A stretch of DNA of 32,500 nucleotides from Croceitalea dokdonensis DOKDO 023 (GTDB lineage Bacteria > Bacteroidota > Bacteroidia > Flavobacteriales > Flavobacteriaceae): assembly GCF_001306415.1 (NCBI RefSeq), contig NZ_LDJX01000004.1, positions 1 through 32,500 on the forward strand, given 5' to 3'. Shown in pieces: positions 18,176 to 27,292 of this stretch. The notes beneath the pieces are model-generated. The model was not told where the DNA came from. It was given only the letters and a program-made list of their open reading frames with translations, and did no database searches. Every line of letters starts with the position of its first letter. The stretch's first letter is position 1. The translations under genes and the position numbers were made by a program.

Positions 18176-19069
18176 ATGTTAAGACGATTGTTTTACCTTC
18201 TATCTGGATTTGTATTGCTTACAGGCTGTATCGACGTTGTGGAAACTGACATTATAGAGATTGAAGAAAAAGTATACATCAGTAGTTTCATTTCCCCAGA
18301 GAATGATAGCTTAACCGTAAATATTTCCAGAACCTTACCTGCCCTAGGTCTTGAATTTGACCTAAATGTACCCGATGATAATATCATGCAATTCTTGATT
18401 CGTGATGCTGATGTGCGAGTTTTTGACAGTTCTGGAAACTCGGTTTTTCTGCCCTTTCAAGAGAACAACCTTAAGTACAGCCAAAGCGCCAACGAGTTCC
18501 CTATTCTTCCTGGTGAGACCTATGAGCTTGAGGTGTTGATTGACGGCAGGGTGTATACGGCTTCTTGTACCATTCCAATGGGTAATGTGGAAGCTATTCA
18601 GGAAGAAATCAATATAATGGATAATGAATTTGGTGGTAGGGAGTATACCCTTAACTTTGGTTTTAACGATATTCTCAATGGCGATAACTTTTACTACCTA
18701 GGAGCCTTTCTTAACATAGATGATGAATTTGACCCAAGAAGGGAACTATTTTTTGACTTAGAGGCCTACCAAACCGATGTCCTTGGGGATGGAACACCCC
18801 TCTCCGCATCAAGTAATTTTTTTCCAGTTTTTGACTTTGATGTTGAAAATGATAGTGTCTTTCTAGTGGAACAAGAATTGGTACTGCAAGTGATTAATGC
18901 GGAAGAATCCCTTTATCAGCTCCTACGAAACCGCTACTTAAACGATTTAAATGAGTTTAATCCATTTATTGAGCTGGCCATTGAACCCAACAATATAAAT
19001 GGTAATGGTGGTACAGGTCTATTTGCAGGATATCGGTATTTTGAAAAACGGATACCACTTGCAGAGTGA
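18176..19069 (+). CDS. DUF4249 family lipoprotein
   Basis: A 297-residue lipoprotein: the signal MLRRLFYLLSGFVLLTGC ends in a lipobox with Cys18. The mature part fits DUF4249, which accompanies TonB-dependent receptors: EEKVYISSFISPENDSLTV near the N terminus, a beta-rich sandwich with LPGETYELEVLIDGR, and a C terminus around GGTGLFAGYRYFEKRIPL. It is likely an outer-membrane lipoprotein partner of the receptor, by analogy with other receptor-lipoprotein pairs. ATG 18176 was preferred to a TTG two codons earlier because it gives a clean Arg-Arg signal peptide. It follows the receptor stop by 2 nt and precedes a strong terminator, so the two genes form one operon. Confidence 0.88.
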   Translation: MLRRLFYLLSGFVLLTGCIDVVETDIIEIEEKVYISSFISPENDSLTVNISRTLPALGLEFDLNVPDDNIMQFLIRDADVRVFDSSGNSVFLPFQENNLKYSQSANEFPILPGETYELEVLIDGRVYTASCTIPMGNVEAIQEEINIMDNEFGGREYTLNFGFNDILNGDNFYYLGAFLNIDDEFDPRRELFFDLEAYQTDVLGDGTPLSASSNFFPVFDFDVENDSVFLVEQELVLQVINAEESLYQLLRNRYLNDLNEFNPFIELAIEPNNINGNGGTGLFAGYRYFEKRIPLAE

Positions 19070-19080
19070 ACCAAAAAAAC

Positions 19081-19114
19081 AAAAGCCCCGGGAACCACTC
19101 CGGGGCTTTTAAAA
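19081..19114 (+). terminator. Rho-independent terminator of the TonB receptor/DUF4249 operon
   Basis: A perfect 11-bp stem, AAAAGCCCCGG (19081-19091) with CCGGGGCTTTT (19100-19110) around an 8-nt loop, sits 12 nt after the stop. Confidence 0.92.
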
Positions 19115-19253
19115 TAAAATCAAAACCAACCTAAACACATGAATTTAATAATCCATTGTATAAAAAGTTTTTACCCTTTTCAGAGCAATTTGTATATAAA
19201 ACAACCGTAAACCAAAATACCCTACCTAGATTTCAACTATTTTTATAAAAAAA

Positions 19254-19802
19254 TTGAAATTGAAAGAATTAATCCTACAACAAATTAAAAGTGAACTAGT
19301 TAACGGTAGTGTAAAAAAAGGGCATCCTTTCCGGTATTTCACCTTGGGAACCCTAAACCAAGACAAACCGTCGCTAAGGACGGTGGTACTTAGGAAAACC
19401 TACCCGGATTTAAATCTGCTTTTTTATACCGATAAAAGATCTTCAAAAATCCAACAAATTCAAAACAATGCGCATGTCACCGCCCTCTTTTACCATCCCA
19501 AAAAGCTATTACAAATTCAAATAAGGGCAAAAGCCAAGGTATTGGATAATCCAATGGAAATCAGGCAACATTGGAACAACGTTTCTCCCAAGGCCAAAAA
19601 AGATTATACCACGGTATTGCCTCCTGGAATTGAAATTGAAAACCCTGAAAATGTGGAGTATTTGGAGGATGATCACCATTTTTGCATGGTGGAACTTATT
19701 CCGTTGGAAATAGAGTACTTGCGTTTACAACGCCCTAACCACGTACGTATGCTATTTAACAAAAATGGTGATGACTGGAACGGAACCTTTTTAAATCCTT
19801 AA
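19254..19802 (+). CDS. Pyridoxamine 5'-phosphate oxidase-family flavoprotein
   Basis: A 182-residue cytoplasmic split-barrel protein of the PNPOx/FMN-binding family. FRYFTLGTLN, PSLRTVVLRKTYP, LLFYTDKRSSKIQQI and VTALFYHPKKLLQIQIRAKA are the FMN-binding strands and loops of the family. The C-terminal MVELIPLEIEYLRL and RPNHVRMLF segments are also typical. It is shorter than true PdxH (about 215 aa), and the usual C-terminal RL..R substrate motif is not obvious, so a general flavin-dependent role is safer than pyridoxal phosphate synthesis. The start is TTG 19254 (or TTG 19260); no ATG is available before the in-frame TAG at 19227. The gene ends in a 12-nt convergent overlap with bshC. Confidence 0.85.
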   Translation: MKLKELILQQIKSELVNGSVKKGHPFRYFTLGTLNQDKPSLRTVVLRKTYPDLNLLFYTDKRSSKIQQIQNNAHVTALFYHPKKLLQIQIRAKAKVLDNPMEIRQHWNNVSPKAKKDYTTVLPPGIEIENPENVEYLEDDHHFCMVELIPLEIEYLRLQRPNHVRMLFNKNGDDWNGTFLNP

Positions 19803-21392
19803 AACAAGAAACTGGTTTGCCAGAGGAGCTATATGTTTGCTAAGTTCTACGATTGGATTTTGGCCCAGCCGCACATATATCTCCGAAAAATTGAGCTGCC
19901 TTTCTTGCAGCGAATGATTGGGGAACAGCTGGTTCTGTAGCTCAGTTAACCGTACTACATGATCTTTTAATTTTTGTTTTTGGGCCTTTAACAATCGTTT
20001 TTCTAAAACATCAAGTCCGTTTTTTTGTTTTACTTCCTGTGCTTTTACGGCATTTAAAAAGGTAACGTCCGTCTGTTTTGCTAGCTCATATAAGGCTTCA
20101 AACTGTTGTTCCAAATGCTTTTTTTGTTCAGAAAAATCGATATCAATATTGGAAACTTCCCGTATCTTTTTATTGATTAAGGAAGATTGCTTTAAAAACA
20201 GGTCTGGGATTGTCAGACCTAATTTTGCTACTTTTTTAGCTTGTTTTTCATCTACCAACAATAGGGAACTACGCAAAAGTAACATAGGGAAAGATACCCT
20301 TAAATGGTTAAAATACTGTTTTAATTCCAACCAATAGGCAAGTTCCCCGCCACCTCCTATATAACAGAGATTGGGTAGTATTACCTCCTGATACAAAGGT
20401 CTTGCAATTACATTGGGCGAAAAACGCTCAGGAAATTGCCTTAGTTCTTTCTCTAGCTCTTGCCTGGAGAACTTTAGGTCTGTATCCTTTACCATATACG
20501 TCCCATTTTTTTCTACAATACGCTCCCTTAATCCGTCCCTCAAATAAAAATAGTTGATTTCCCTAGGGTTTACCTGTATCTTATAATCGTCGGAAAGTGC
20601 TGTAAGCGACCTTATAGTTTCCGTTACATATTTGTAAGGCGTATGCTCAAAAATATCCTTCTGGATATAGGGGATAAGTAATTGCTTTAAACGTGAATCA
20701 TCACCATCTATGATGACCAAGCCTTGGTTTCCAAAGAGTTCGTTGACCAACCATCTGGATGCCGCGGTCAATGTTTTGTGCTGGACATAAGCTGTTCTAA
20801 ACAACCGTTTAATCTCGTTGGCTGCATCCGTATTCCCCAAAGCTTCTGAAAATACCTTAAAAACGTGATCTAGGCCTTCTGTGGGCAGCCTTCCTACTGC
20901 TCCCTTTTTAACTTGGTTCCATTGCACTTTTTTACCTTGAAAATTAAAGTAGTTGATTTCCTCAAAGTCATGATCCTCGGAAGCCATCCAATACACGGGA
21001 ATAAAATGCTGCTCTGGATACCGTTCCTTTAACTCCTTTGTTAACTTGATGGTGTCAATGATTTTGTACAAAAAGTAAAGTGGCCCGGTAAAGAGATTTA
21101 ATTGGTGTCCCGTAGTAATGGTAAAAGAATCTGGAGTTCGCAGAAGGTCCAGGTTAAGGCTTGTTTGTTTGCTTAGCTGGACCCCCGCATATTGCAGTTG
21201 TAAGGCATCAACCAATACAGAACGGCTCGCTTGGTTATAGTTAGCTCTTTTTTCCTCTATTTGACCTTTAAAGTTGTCCAAGGAGGGAAAACGATTGTAA
21301 AAATTGGCAAGGGACGGTTTTTCCTCCAAATAGTCACAAATCAGTTTGGAAAAGTACCCTGTTGCCCTGTAGGGAATGTACGCTTTGTGCAT
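19791..21392 (-). CDS. bshC: Bacillithiol biosynthesis cysteine-adding enzyme BshC
   Basis: A 533-residue cytoplasmic enzyme for the last step of bacillithiol synthesis, adding cysteine to glucosaminyl-malate. Family signatures include TTGHQLNLFTGPLYFLYKI (around 92-110), PVYWMASEDHDFEEIN (around 132-147), a nucleotide-fold core, and a long C-terminal coiled coil (about 400-480, HLEQQFEALYELAKQ and LEKRLLKAQKQKLKD). Length is normal. BshC is widespread in Bacteroidota, which use bacillithiol in place of glutathione. The OsmC-family protein elsewhere in the window could depend on such a thiol, but this is speculative. It is transcribed alone on the minus strand, and its 3' end overlaps the PNPOx-family gene by 12 nt. 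Upstream (minus) TATATTTA at about 21413-21406 is one base from the -7 consensus. Confidence 0.95.
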   Translation of the reverse strand: MHKAYIPYRATGYFSKLICDYLEEKPSLANFYNRFPSLDNFKGQIEEKRANYNQASRSVLVDALQLQYAGVQLSKQTSLNLDLLRTPDSFTITTGHQLNLFTGPLYFLYKIIDTIKLTKELKERYPEQHFIPVYWMASEDHDFEEINYFNFQGKKVQWNQVKKGAVGRLPTEGLDHVFKVFSEALGNTDAANEIKRLFRTAYVQHKTLTAASRWLVNELFGNQGLVIIDGDDSRLKQLLIPYIQKDIFEHTPYKYVTETIRSLTALSDDYKIQVNPREINYFYLRDGLRERIVEKNGTYMVKDTDLKFSRQELEKELRQFPERFSPNVIARPLYQEVILPNLCYIGGGGELAYWLELKQYFNHLRVSFPMLLLRSSLLLVDEKQAKKVAKLGLTIPDLFLKQSSLINKKIREVSNIDIDFSEQKKHLEQQFEALYELAKQTDVTFLNAVKAQEVKQKNGLDVLEKRLLKAQKQKLKDHVVRLTELQNQLFPNHSLQERQLNFSEIYVRLGQNPIVELSKHIAPLANQFLVLRI

Positions 21393-21509
21393 AGGTTTTA
21401 AAAAGATTCTAAATATAACACTCTTCCAACATCCATTAGCTAAAATACCGTTAATCTAGAAAAGCTAATTGGTTTAACCTCCCTAGGGACTTAAAAAAAG
21501 GAGGTGTTT

Positions 21510-21542
21510 ATGGCAAGAAAACCGATGTTAAGACAGCCATAA
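21510..21542 (+). CDS. Possible 10-codon leader ORF with a strong Shine-Dalgarno
   Basis: ATG GCA AGA ... TAA encodes MARKPMLRQP. GGAGG at 21500-21504 sits 5 nt before the ATG, unusual for Bacteroidota, where such sites are rare. ACCTCC at 21477-21482 can pair with GGAGGT at 21500-21505 and would hide the site in an RNA hairpin. It could be a leader peptide or chance. Confidence 0.25.
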   Translation: MARKPMLRQP

Positions 21543-21552
21543 CTTTCCATCC

Positions 21553-21648
21553 ATGAGCCTACTAAAGAACATAAAATTTATCATTAGCTTTGATAAGCTG
21601 ATGGCAGACCAAAGGTGCGCTGCGTATTATGATGGAATGAAACGATAA
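21553..21648 (+). CDS. Possible small ORF of 31 residues
   Basis: An ATG at 21553 opens a 31-codon frame ending in TAA at 21646-21648. The product begins MSLLKNIKFIISF and continues DKLMADQRCAAYYDGMKR. The composition looks protein-like (mixed charge, few rare residues), but no family is recognised. It is 10 nt after the 10-codon ORF and 68 nt before the M14 peptidase start, so it could be a small gene, a leader or a gene remnant. Confidence 0.3.
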   Translation: MSLLKNIKFIISFDKLMADQRCAAYYDGMKR

Positions 21649-21716
21649 GATGCCACCTGAATTAAGCCGAACATACATAGAATTAAACCAATACGTTGAC
21701 CAAAACCATAGCATCC

Positions 21717-24167
21717 ATGAACCGATTTCTACTGATTGTATTTTTATCGTTTACTTTTTCCCAAGCCCAAAACATTTCTTCCCCAGATGAATTTTTGGGT
21801 TATGAACTGGGAACGGAATTTACCAGACATCATGAAGTGGTGGACTATTATCGGCATTTGGCAGCGCAAGACCCGGAACGCGTCCAACTTCTGGAATATG
21901 GGCAAACCAATGAAAGAAGGCCATTACTACTAGCTTTTATAAGCGCTAGGGAAAACATACAAAACCTGGAGCAAATTAGAAAGGCACATGTAAAGGCTAC
22001 CGAGGGCGGTGAACCGGCGGGCAAAGCTATTGTTTGGTTGAGCTATAATGTACACGGCAATGAAAGCGTGAGTACAGAAGCTTCCATGCTTACCATTTAT
22101 GACCTCTTGACCAAAAAAGCGGAATTTTTGGAAAACACCGTGGTCATTATAGACCCCTGTATTAACCCTGATGGCCGTGACCGATACAGTAATTGGTACA
22201 ACCAATACAAGAATAGCCCACACCAAGTAGACCCCAATAGCAAGGAACACCATGAGGGTTGGTGGTCCGGTAGGAGCAATCACTATATGTTTGACTTAAA
22301 CAGGGACTGGGCCTGGCTTACTCAGGTAGAGAGCCAACAAAGATTAAAGGTGTACAACAAATGGTTGCCCCATATCCACGCAGATTTTCACGAGCAAGGA
22401 GTTAACAACCCTTATTTTTTTGCCCCAGCGGCGGAACCATATCATGAGGTAATTACTCCATTTCAGCGGGATTTCCAGAAAACCATTGGTAAAAATCATG
22501 CAAAATACTTTGATAAAAATGGTTGGTTTTATTTTACGAAAGAGGTATTCGACCTGTTTTACCCCAGTTACGGTGACACCTACCCCACCTATAACGGAGC
22601 CATTGGCATGACCTACGAGCAAGGTGGTAGCGGGCGCGCCGGCCTTGGCATTATAACGGCCAATGGTGATACACTTACCTTAAAGGACCGTATTTCCCAC
22701 CACTACACTACAGGAATTTCCACGGTGGAGGTAGCCTCTAAAAATGCAATAACATTAAATGAGGAATTCAAAAAGTTTTATGAGCGTAAAGATTTTAACT
22801 ATAAAAATTATGTACTAAAAGGGAACCCAGACCATCTAAAATCACTTGGGAAACTACTATCACAACATGAAATATCATACGGCTTTGTTCCAGAAAAAAC
22901 CACTGTTAAAGGCCTTATGTACAGTTCTGGACAGAATGGTACGTTGACGGCAGATAACAATACTATGGTAGTCTCCACCCAACAGAAGAAAGGGACCATG
23001 GTCAAAGTGCTTTTTGAGCCAAACGCAAAATTAAGCGATTCCCTTACCTATGACATTACGGCATGGTCCTTACCCTATGCCTATGGTTTAAATGCTGTGG
23101 CCACCTCGGCAAATGTGCCCGTAGTGCCATCTTTACAAAAAGAAAAAACTACCAAAAACCTTAAAAAGGATTTTTATGGTTTTGTGACCGATTGGAATAG
23201 CTTGGAGGATGTAAAATTCCTAAGCCATTTATTACAGCAAAAAGTAAGGGTAAGAACTTCCTATGCCCCATTTACGATAGCTGGCAAATCCTTTAAACCT
23301 GGAAGTCTCATCATTACCGCCGCAGATAACCCACAAGTAAAGGACCTTGATGCTGTATTAAACCAAGCCAAAGACAGGTTCCAAAAAGAGCTGACAGAGG
23401 TAAGCTCAGGATTTGTGGATAGCGGCAAGGATTTTGGCTCTCGCTATGTACAAATGATCAAATCTCCTAAAATTGCGGTATTATCAGGCGAACCTACCTC
23501 TACACTTAGATTCGGGGAAATTTGGCACTTCTTTGAACAACAAATCAATTTCCCCATTACCGTCTTGGACTCTGGTTATTTTGATCGCATCAACTTAGCT
23601 TCCTATGACATTTTAATACTACCCGATGGCCGATATGGAAACCATTTCAATGAAACCAGATTAAAAAACCTAAAAAAATGGGTGGCCAATGGTGGAAAAT
23701 TAATTGCTATGGGCAATGCCATTAAGGGGATAGCTGGAGAACACGGTTTTAAGATAAAAACAAAGAAAAAGGAAAAAGACAGCACCGCTTCAAAACTAAG
23801 AGTTCATAAAAATGGGCAACGAGAGGCCATGAAAAATGCCATAACAGGGGCTATTTTTAAGGCTAAGGTAGACCATACCCATCCGCTGGCGTATGGATAT
23901 GGTACGGACTACTACTCGTTAAAATTAGGAAACTCCAGTTTTGAATATTTGGATAGTGGCAATGCCGTTTACTTGGAAACCAATACTGCCCCGGTATCGG
24001 GATTTGCGGGTGGCCTGGCGCAAAAGGCCATAGCCAACACATTGATATTTGGTGCGGAAAACCATGGACGGGGCCAAATAGTATATATGGTAGACAATCC
24101 ATTGTTTAGGGGGTTTTGGGAAAATGGAAAGCTCTTTTTTGCCAATGCACTTTTTATGGTGAATTAA
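21717..24167 (+). CDS. Secreted M14-family zinc metallopeptidase
   Basis: An 816-residue exported protein. The signal peptide MNRFLLIVFLSFTFSQAQ supports ATG 21717; an upstream in-frame TTG would add seven residues before it. The M14 carboxypeptidase domain occupies about 25-340. Zn ligands are His113 and Glu116 (NVHGNE) plus His221 or His225 in IHADFHEQG; the catalytic Glu is Glu301 in TYEQGGSG. DPCINPDGRDRY and FDLNRDW, around the substrate-binding Arg, are also typical. The second half (about 600-816) contains a class I glutamine-amidotransferase-like fold (IAVLSGEP, YDILILPDGRYG, KLIAMGNAIKG) seen in related large bacterial M14 proteins; no catalytic Cys triad was recognised. It probably acts on peptides in the periplasm or outside the cell. 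It stands alone between bshC and a surface-protein gene. Confidence 0.9.
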   Translation: MNRFLLIVFLSFTFSQAQNISSPDEFLGYELGTEFTRHHEVVDYYRHLAAQDPERVQLLEYGQTNERRPLLLAFISARENIQNLEQIRKAHVKATEGGEPAGKAIVWLSYNVHGNESVSTEASMLTIYDLLTKKAEFLENTVVIIDPCINPDGRDRYSNWYNQYKNSPHQVDPNSKEHHEGWWSGRSNHYMFDLNRDWAWLTQVESQQRLKVYNKWLPHIHADFHEQGVNNPYFFAPAAEPYHEVITPFQRDFQKTIGKNHAKYFDKNGWFYFTKEVFDLFYPSYGDTYPTYNGAIGMTYEQGGSGRAGLGIITANGDTLTLKDRISHHYTTGISTVEVASKNAITLNEEFKKFYERKDFNYKNYVLKGNPDHLKSLGKLLSQHEISYGFVPEKTTVKGLMYSSGQNGTLTADNNTMVVSTQQKKGTMVKVLFEPNAKLSDSLTYDITAWSLPYAYGLNAVATSANVPVVPSLQKEKTTKNLKKDFYGFVTDWNSLEDVKFLSHLLQQKVRVRTSYAPFTIAGKSFKPGSLIITAADNPQVKDLDAVLNQAKDRFQKELTEVSSGFVDSGKDFGSRYVQMIKSPKIAVLSGEPTSTLRFGEIWHFFEQQINFPITVLDSGYFDRINLASYDILILPDGRYGNHFNETRLKNLKKWVANGGKLIAMGNAIKGIAGEHGFKIKTKKKEKDSTASKLRVHKNGQREAMKNAITGAIFKAKVDHTHPLAYGYGTDYYSLKLGNSSFEYLDSGNAVYLETNTAPVSGFAGGLAQKAIANTLIFGAENHGRGQIVYMVDNPLFRGFWENGKLFFANALFMVN

Positions 24168-24168
24168 C

Positions 24169-24190
24169 AAATCCCTGAATTAGGGATTTT
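24169..24190 (+). terminator. Weak hairpin terminator after the M14 peptidase gene
   Basis: AAATCCCT (24169-24176) pairs with AGGGATTT (24182-24189) around a 5-nt loop, starting 2 nt after the stop, but only four T's end it. Efficiency is probably modest. Confidence 0.55.
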
Positions 24191-24415
24191 GCCAAGAAAT
24201 CAAATAGAAAAGGATAGGTGATACCGTGATTTTATTTTCGCTGTTTAAACAGAAAAACCCATTAGGTCTACATCCATAGAACATTTTACCTTAGAAACTT
24301 TGCAAACTATTAAAGCGCCTGGCTGGACAGCCAACAAGCACCGGGTTTATTTGCCAAGGCTTTAACACTTATATATGCTTATTTGTAGTAATTTTAAATT
24401 ACAAATATGTTTGCC

Positions 24416-25696
24416 ATGAAAACAATCCAATTACACCGCGTAACACTTGTTGTCCTTGTTCTATTTGTGAGTATGGTTGCACTGGGACAAGAAGAGTATA
24501 AAAGCTATGAGGGACAGCTAAACGATGCTGACACCAAAAAAGCCTTATCCCTTGCCTCCATTACCGTGAAAGGGACCAATATTAGTACGATTACCAATGC
24601 CGAAGGTGATTTCCTACTCAAGGTACCGGCAGAAATCAGTGATGCTATGGTCGTATTTTCTTATCTGGGGTATGAGACCAAAAATATGCCCCTTAAGGAC
24701 TTGAAACCAAAAGGAAATAAAATCCAACTCAACATTTCAATAACAGCCCTGTCCGAGGTAAGTATCGATGCTCCCCAAAACCCAAGAAGATTGGTAGAGG
24801 AAGTTTTGGAGACCAAAGGGCAAAAATATGTGAGTGACCCCACACTAATGACGGCTTTCTATAGGGAAACGATTAAAAAAAGGAAACGGAACGTATCATT
24901 ATCAGAGGCTGTTGTCAATATTTATAAAGCTCCTTACAGCACGCTTAAAAACGATGCCATAAAGTTGTATAAGGCAAGAAAAAGTACAGATTACTCCAAA
25001 CTGGATACCGTTGCCTTAAAGTTACAAGGAGGGCCATTTAATGCACTTTATGTGGACATTATGAAATATCCAGAATATATTTTTACAGAAGAGTCCTTGG
25101 ACAACTATAACTTCACATTTTCCAATTCCACCTACATCAACAATAGGCTTATTTACGTCATTGCCTTTAACCAGCTAGATGAGATTATCAATCCTTTATA
25201 CCAAGGTAAACTTTACATTGATGCAAAAAGTAAGACCTTAACAAGCGCTGTCTATGAGCTTAACATTACAGATAGGGACTTGGCAGCACAATTATTTGTG
25301 AGAAAAAAACCAAACAATGTACAGGTTTGGCCTACTGAAGTGGCCTACCGTGTAGATTATAGAAATAGTGACAACAAGTGGTATTATAGTTACAGTAATG
25401 TATTGATGGAGTTTAAAGTGAATTGGAAGAACAAATTGTTTAATTCCGTCTACAGCATGGCAGCAGAAATGGCAGTGACGGACTGGGAGGTAAACAAAGA
25501 CGAAAAGAGCCCTAAATTTAGGGACCGTTTAAAGAAATCCATTATCCTGAATGATGAAGCGGTAGGATTTAGCGACCCGGAGTTTTGGGGAGAATACAAT
25601 ATTATTGAGCCAGAGAAATCCATTGAGTCGGCCATTAAGAAAATTCAAAGACAGTTGAAAAAATCAACCCCATCAAACGGTACTGCTATGCCTTAA
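24416..25696 (+). CDS. Exported protein with a carboxypeptidase-like regulatory domain
   Basis: A 426-residue protein with a signal peptide (MKTIQLHRVTLVVLVLFV, to about residue 25). A CarboxypepD_reg-like beta-sandwich follows (about 30-110: YEGQLNDADTKKALSLASI, FSYLGYETKN). The rest (about 115-426) resembles proteins often annotated only as carboxypeptidase-like regulatory domain-containing: RRLVEEVLETKGQKYVSD, MTAFYRETIKKRKR, a beta-rich middle (LYQGKLYIDAKSKTLTSAVY), and a basic C-terminal helix. There is no TonB plug or barrel, so it is not a receptor. Periplasmic or outer-membrane location is inferred. An ATG three codons upstream (24407) is a possible alternative start. It ends at a terminator shared with rocD. 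Confidence 0.8.
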   Translation: MKTIQLHRVTLVVLVLFVSMVALGQEEYKSYEGQLNDADTKKALSLASITVKGTNISTITNAEGDFLLKVPAEISDAMVVFSYLGYETKNMPLKDLKPKGNKIQLNISITALSEVSIDAPQNPRRLVEEVLETKGQKYVSDPTLMTAFYRETIKKRKRNVSLSEAVVNIYKAPYSTLKNDAIKLYKARKSTDYSKLDTVALKLQGGPFNALYVDIMKYPEYIFTEESLDNYNFTFSNSTYINNRLIYVIAFNQLDEIINPLYQGKLYIDAKSKTLTSAVYELNITDRDLAAQLFVRKKPNNVQVWPTEVAYRVDYRNSDNKWYYSYSNVLMEFKVNWKNKLFNSVYSMAAEMAVTDWEVNKDEKSPKFRDRLKKSIILNDEAVGFSDPEFWGEYNIIEPEKSIESAIKKIQRQLKKSTPSNGTAMP

Positions 25697-25757
25697 CGTC
25701 CATTAAACAGGGTGTGGTACATTTCCTTGCCAACTACTTTGGCAAGGGCGTTTAAAT

Positions 25758-25783
25758 AAAAATCCCCTTTCGGGGATTTTTTT
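25758..25783. terminator. Bidirectional terminator between converging genes
   Basis: AAAAATCCCC (25758-25767) pairs with GGGGATTTTT (25772-25781) around TTTC. A T-run follows on the plus strand (25777-25783) and A's precede it, so it works for both the plus-strand surface-protein gene and minus-strand rocD. The rocD stop codon (25782-25784) overlaps the T-run. Confidence 0.88.
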
Positions 25784-27059
25784 ATGCCTTAAATTGTAAT
25801 ATGGTTTTTCTTATAATGGATATACAATCCAGTAGCTCCTCCTTAGTCATTACCAAGGGTGGGGCAAACCGTATAATATTACCATGGGTAGGCTTTGCCA
25901 ATAAACCATTATCCTTTAGGGCGACGCATATATTCCAGGCTGTTGAACTATCTTCCGTATCATTGATGACTATGGCGTTCAACAAGCCTTTCCCTCGGAC
26001 AAGACGCACTAGGTCTGTCTCGGCAACAAGTTTTTGCATTTCACTTCTAAAAAGTTCCCCTAGTTGAAATGCGTTTTCTGCTAAGTTTTCTTCTTTCACC
26101 ACTTCCAAGGCCGCGATGGCCACCGCACAAGCCAATGGGTTGCCACCAAATGTGGAACCATGGTTTCCGGGGCGTATCACTTCCATGATATCATTGTTGG
26201 CCAAGACAGCAGAAACTGGGAAAACACCACCAGAAATGGCCTTGCCCAGTATTAAAACGTCTGGTTTTACATCCGGGACACCAGAACAATTCTTATCGGA
26301 GCAGGAACAATTACCACAAGAGGCCAATAAACGACCCGTACGGGCAATCCCTGTTTGCACTTCATCTGCGATAAAAAGCACGTTCTTGGACTTACATAGT
26401 TCAAAAGCTTCCTTTATATAATTTTCGTCCGGCACATAAACACCAGCTTCCCCCTGTATGGGTTCCACCATAAATGCAGCGACATGTTCATCTTTTAGAG
26501 CTTCTGCCAGGGCGGCAATATCGTTGTAGCGAATGGAAAGCATACCTGGGGTAAAGGGTCCAAAATTTTCAGTGGCCACAGGATCATTGGATGCCGAAAT
26601 AATGGAAATGGTCCTACCATGAAAGTTATTCTGGCAGACAATGATTTTTGCCTTGTTGGCAGGTATACCCTTTTTCTCATACCCCCATTTTCTAGCTAAC
26701 TTTAAAGCGGTCTCCACAGCTTCTGCCCCGGTGTTCATGGGCAATAATTTGTCAAAACCAAAGAACTCTGTGGCAAATTTTTCATACTTCCCCAGCATAT
26801 CATTATAAAATGCACGGGAAGTCAAGGTTAAATTCTCTGCCTGATTTTTTAATGCATTAATAATTTTGGGATGGCAGTGTCCTTGGTTAACCGCGGAATA
26901 AGCAGATAAAAAGTCATAGTACTTTTTACCCTCCACATCCCAAACAAAAACCCCTTCTCCCCTACTTAAAACAACCGGTAGCGGATGGTAGTTCTGAGCA
27001 CCGTACTTGTTTTCTAAATCTATCGCTTCCTGCGATGTAATGTGTTGTAAAACAGCCAT
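25782..27059 (-). CDS. rocD: Ornithine aminotransferase (ornithine--oxo-acid transaminase)
   Basis: A PLP-dependent class III aminotransferase (425 aa) that converts ornithine and 2-oxoglutarate to glutamate semialdehyde and glutamate, in arginine and proline metabolism. Signatures: [72 protein letters not shown], the Asp in FIADEVQTG that contacts the pyridine, and the PLP Lys in [10 protein letters not shown] at about residue 272. A Cys-rich insertion, [15 protein letters not shown] (about residues 244-258), between TGRLL and the PLP lysine stretch is not part of the general family. I recall similar insertions in some flavobacterial homologues. It is transcribed alone from the region divergent with the MscS-related gene. 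Confidence 0.95.
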   Translation of the reverse strand: MAVLQHITSQEAIDLENKYGAQNYHPLPVVLSRGEGVFVWDVEGKKYYDFLSAYSAVNQGHCHPKIINALKNQAENLTLTSRAFYNDMLGKYEKFATEFFGFDKLLPMNTGAEAVETALKLARKWGYEKKGIPANKAKIIVCQNNFHGRTISIISASNDPVATENFGPFTPGMLSIRYNDIAALAEALKDEHVAAFMVEPIQGEAGVYVPDENYIKEAFELCKSKNVLFIADEVQTGIARTGRLLASCGNCSCSDKNCSGVPDVKPDVLILGKAISGGVFPVSAVLANNDIMEVIRPGNHGSTFGGNPLACAVAIAALEVVKEENLAENAFQLGELFRSEMQKLVAETDLVRLVRGKGLLNAIVINDTEDSSTAWNICVALKDNGLLAKPTHGNIIRFAPPLVMTKEELLDCISIIRKTILQFKA

Positions 27060-27292
27060 TTTAATAGCATTTAATAATTTATAAAATAACCATTCCTGCT
27101 GTACCTTTATCCTTTCAAATCCCGAACCGTCGGGAGAAAATTCAGCGTGGGAGAGAAATCATCCCTAGTAGAGATGCGAATTTACTAAATATTTCTCCAT
27201 CTAAAAATTAGCGGTTTTAAGTTACATGGCAATTGTGACCATTACCATTAATATGGTTCTTAAGAGAACACTAACTCCGTAAAACTATAAAA
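27060..27292. promoter_or_regulatory. Divergent promoter region with two inverted repeats
   Basis: The 233-nt gap between rocD and the TM-helix gene contains TCCCGA(ACCG)TCGGGA at 27120-27135 (6-bp arms) and GTTCT(TAAG)AGAAC at 27256-27269 (5-bp arms). The second lies 24 nt before the ATG at 27293. Either may be an operator; no exact -7 box was found for either gene. Confidence 0.35.

Larger units (their letters stand above)
21393..21716. other. Divergent intergenic region between bshC and the M14 peptidase gene
   Basis: Holds the bshC promoter region, a 6-bp inverted repeat hiding a Shine-Dalgarno-like GGAGG, and two very small ORFs (separate entries). No terminator or classical promoter was seen for the peptidase gene. 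Confidence 0.5.

Noticed and set aside
15729-19069. A SusC/SusD polysaccharide utilisation locus
   Set aside because: The receptor is followed by a DUF4249 lipoprotein rather than SusD, and no glycoside hydrolase, lyase or sulfatase lies nearby.
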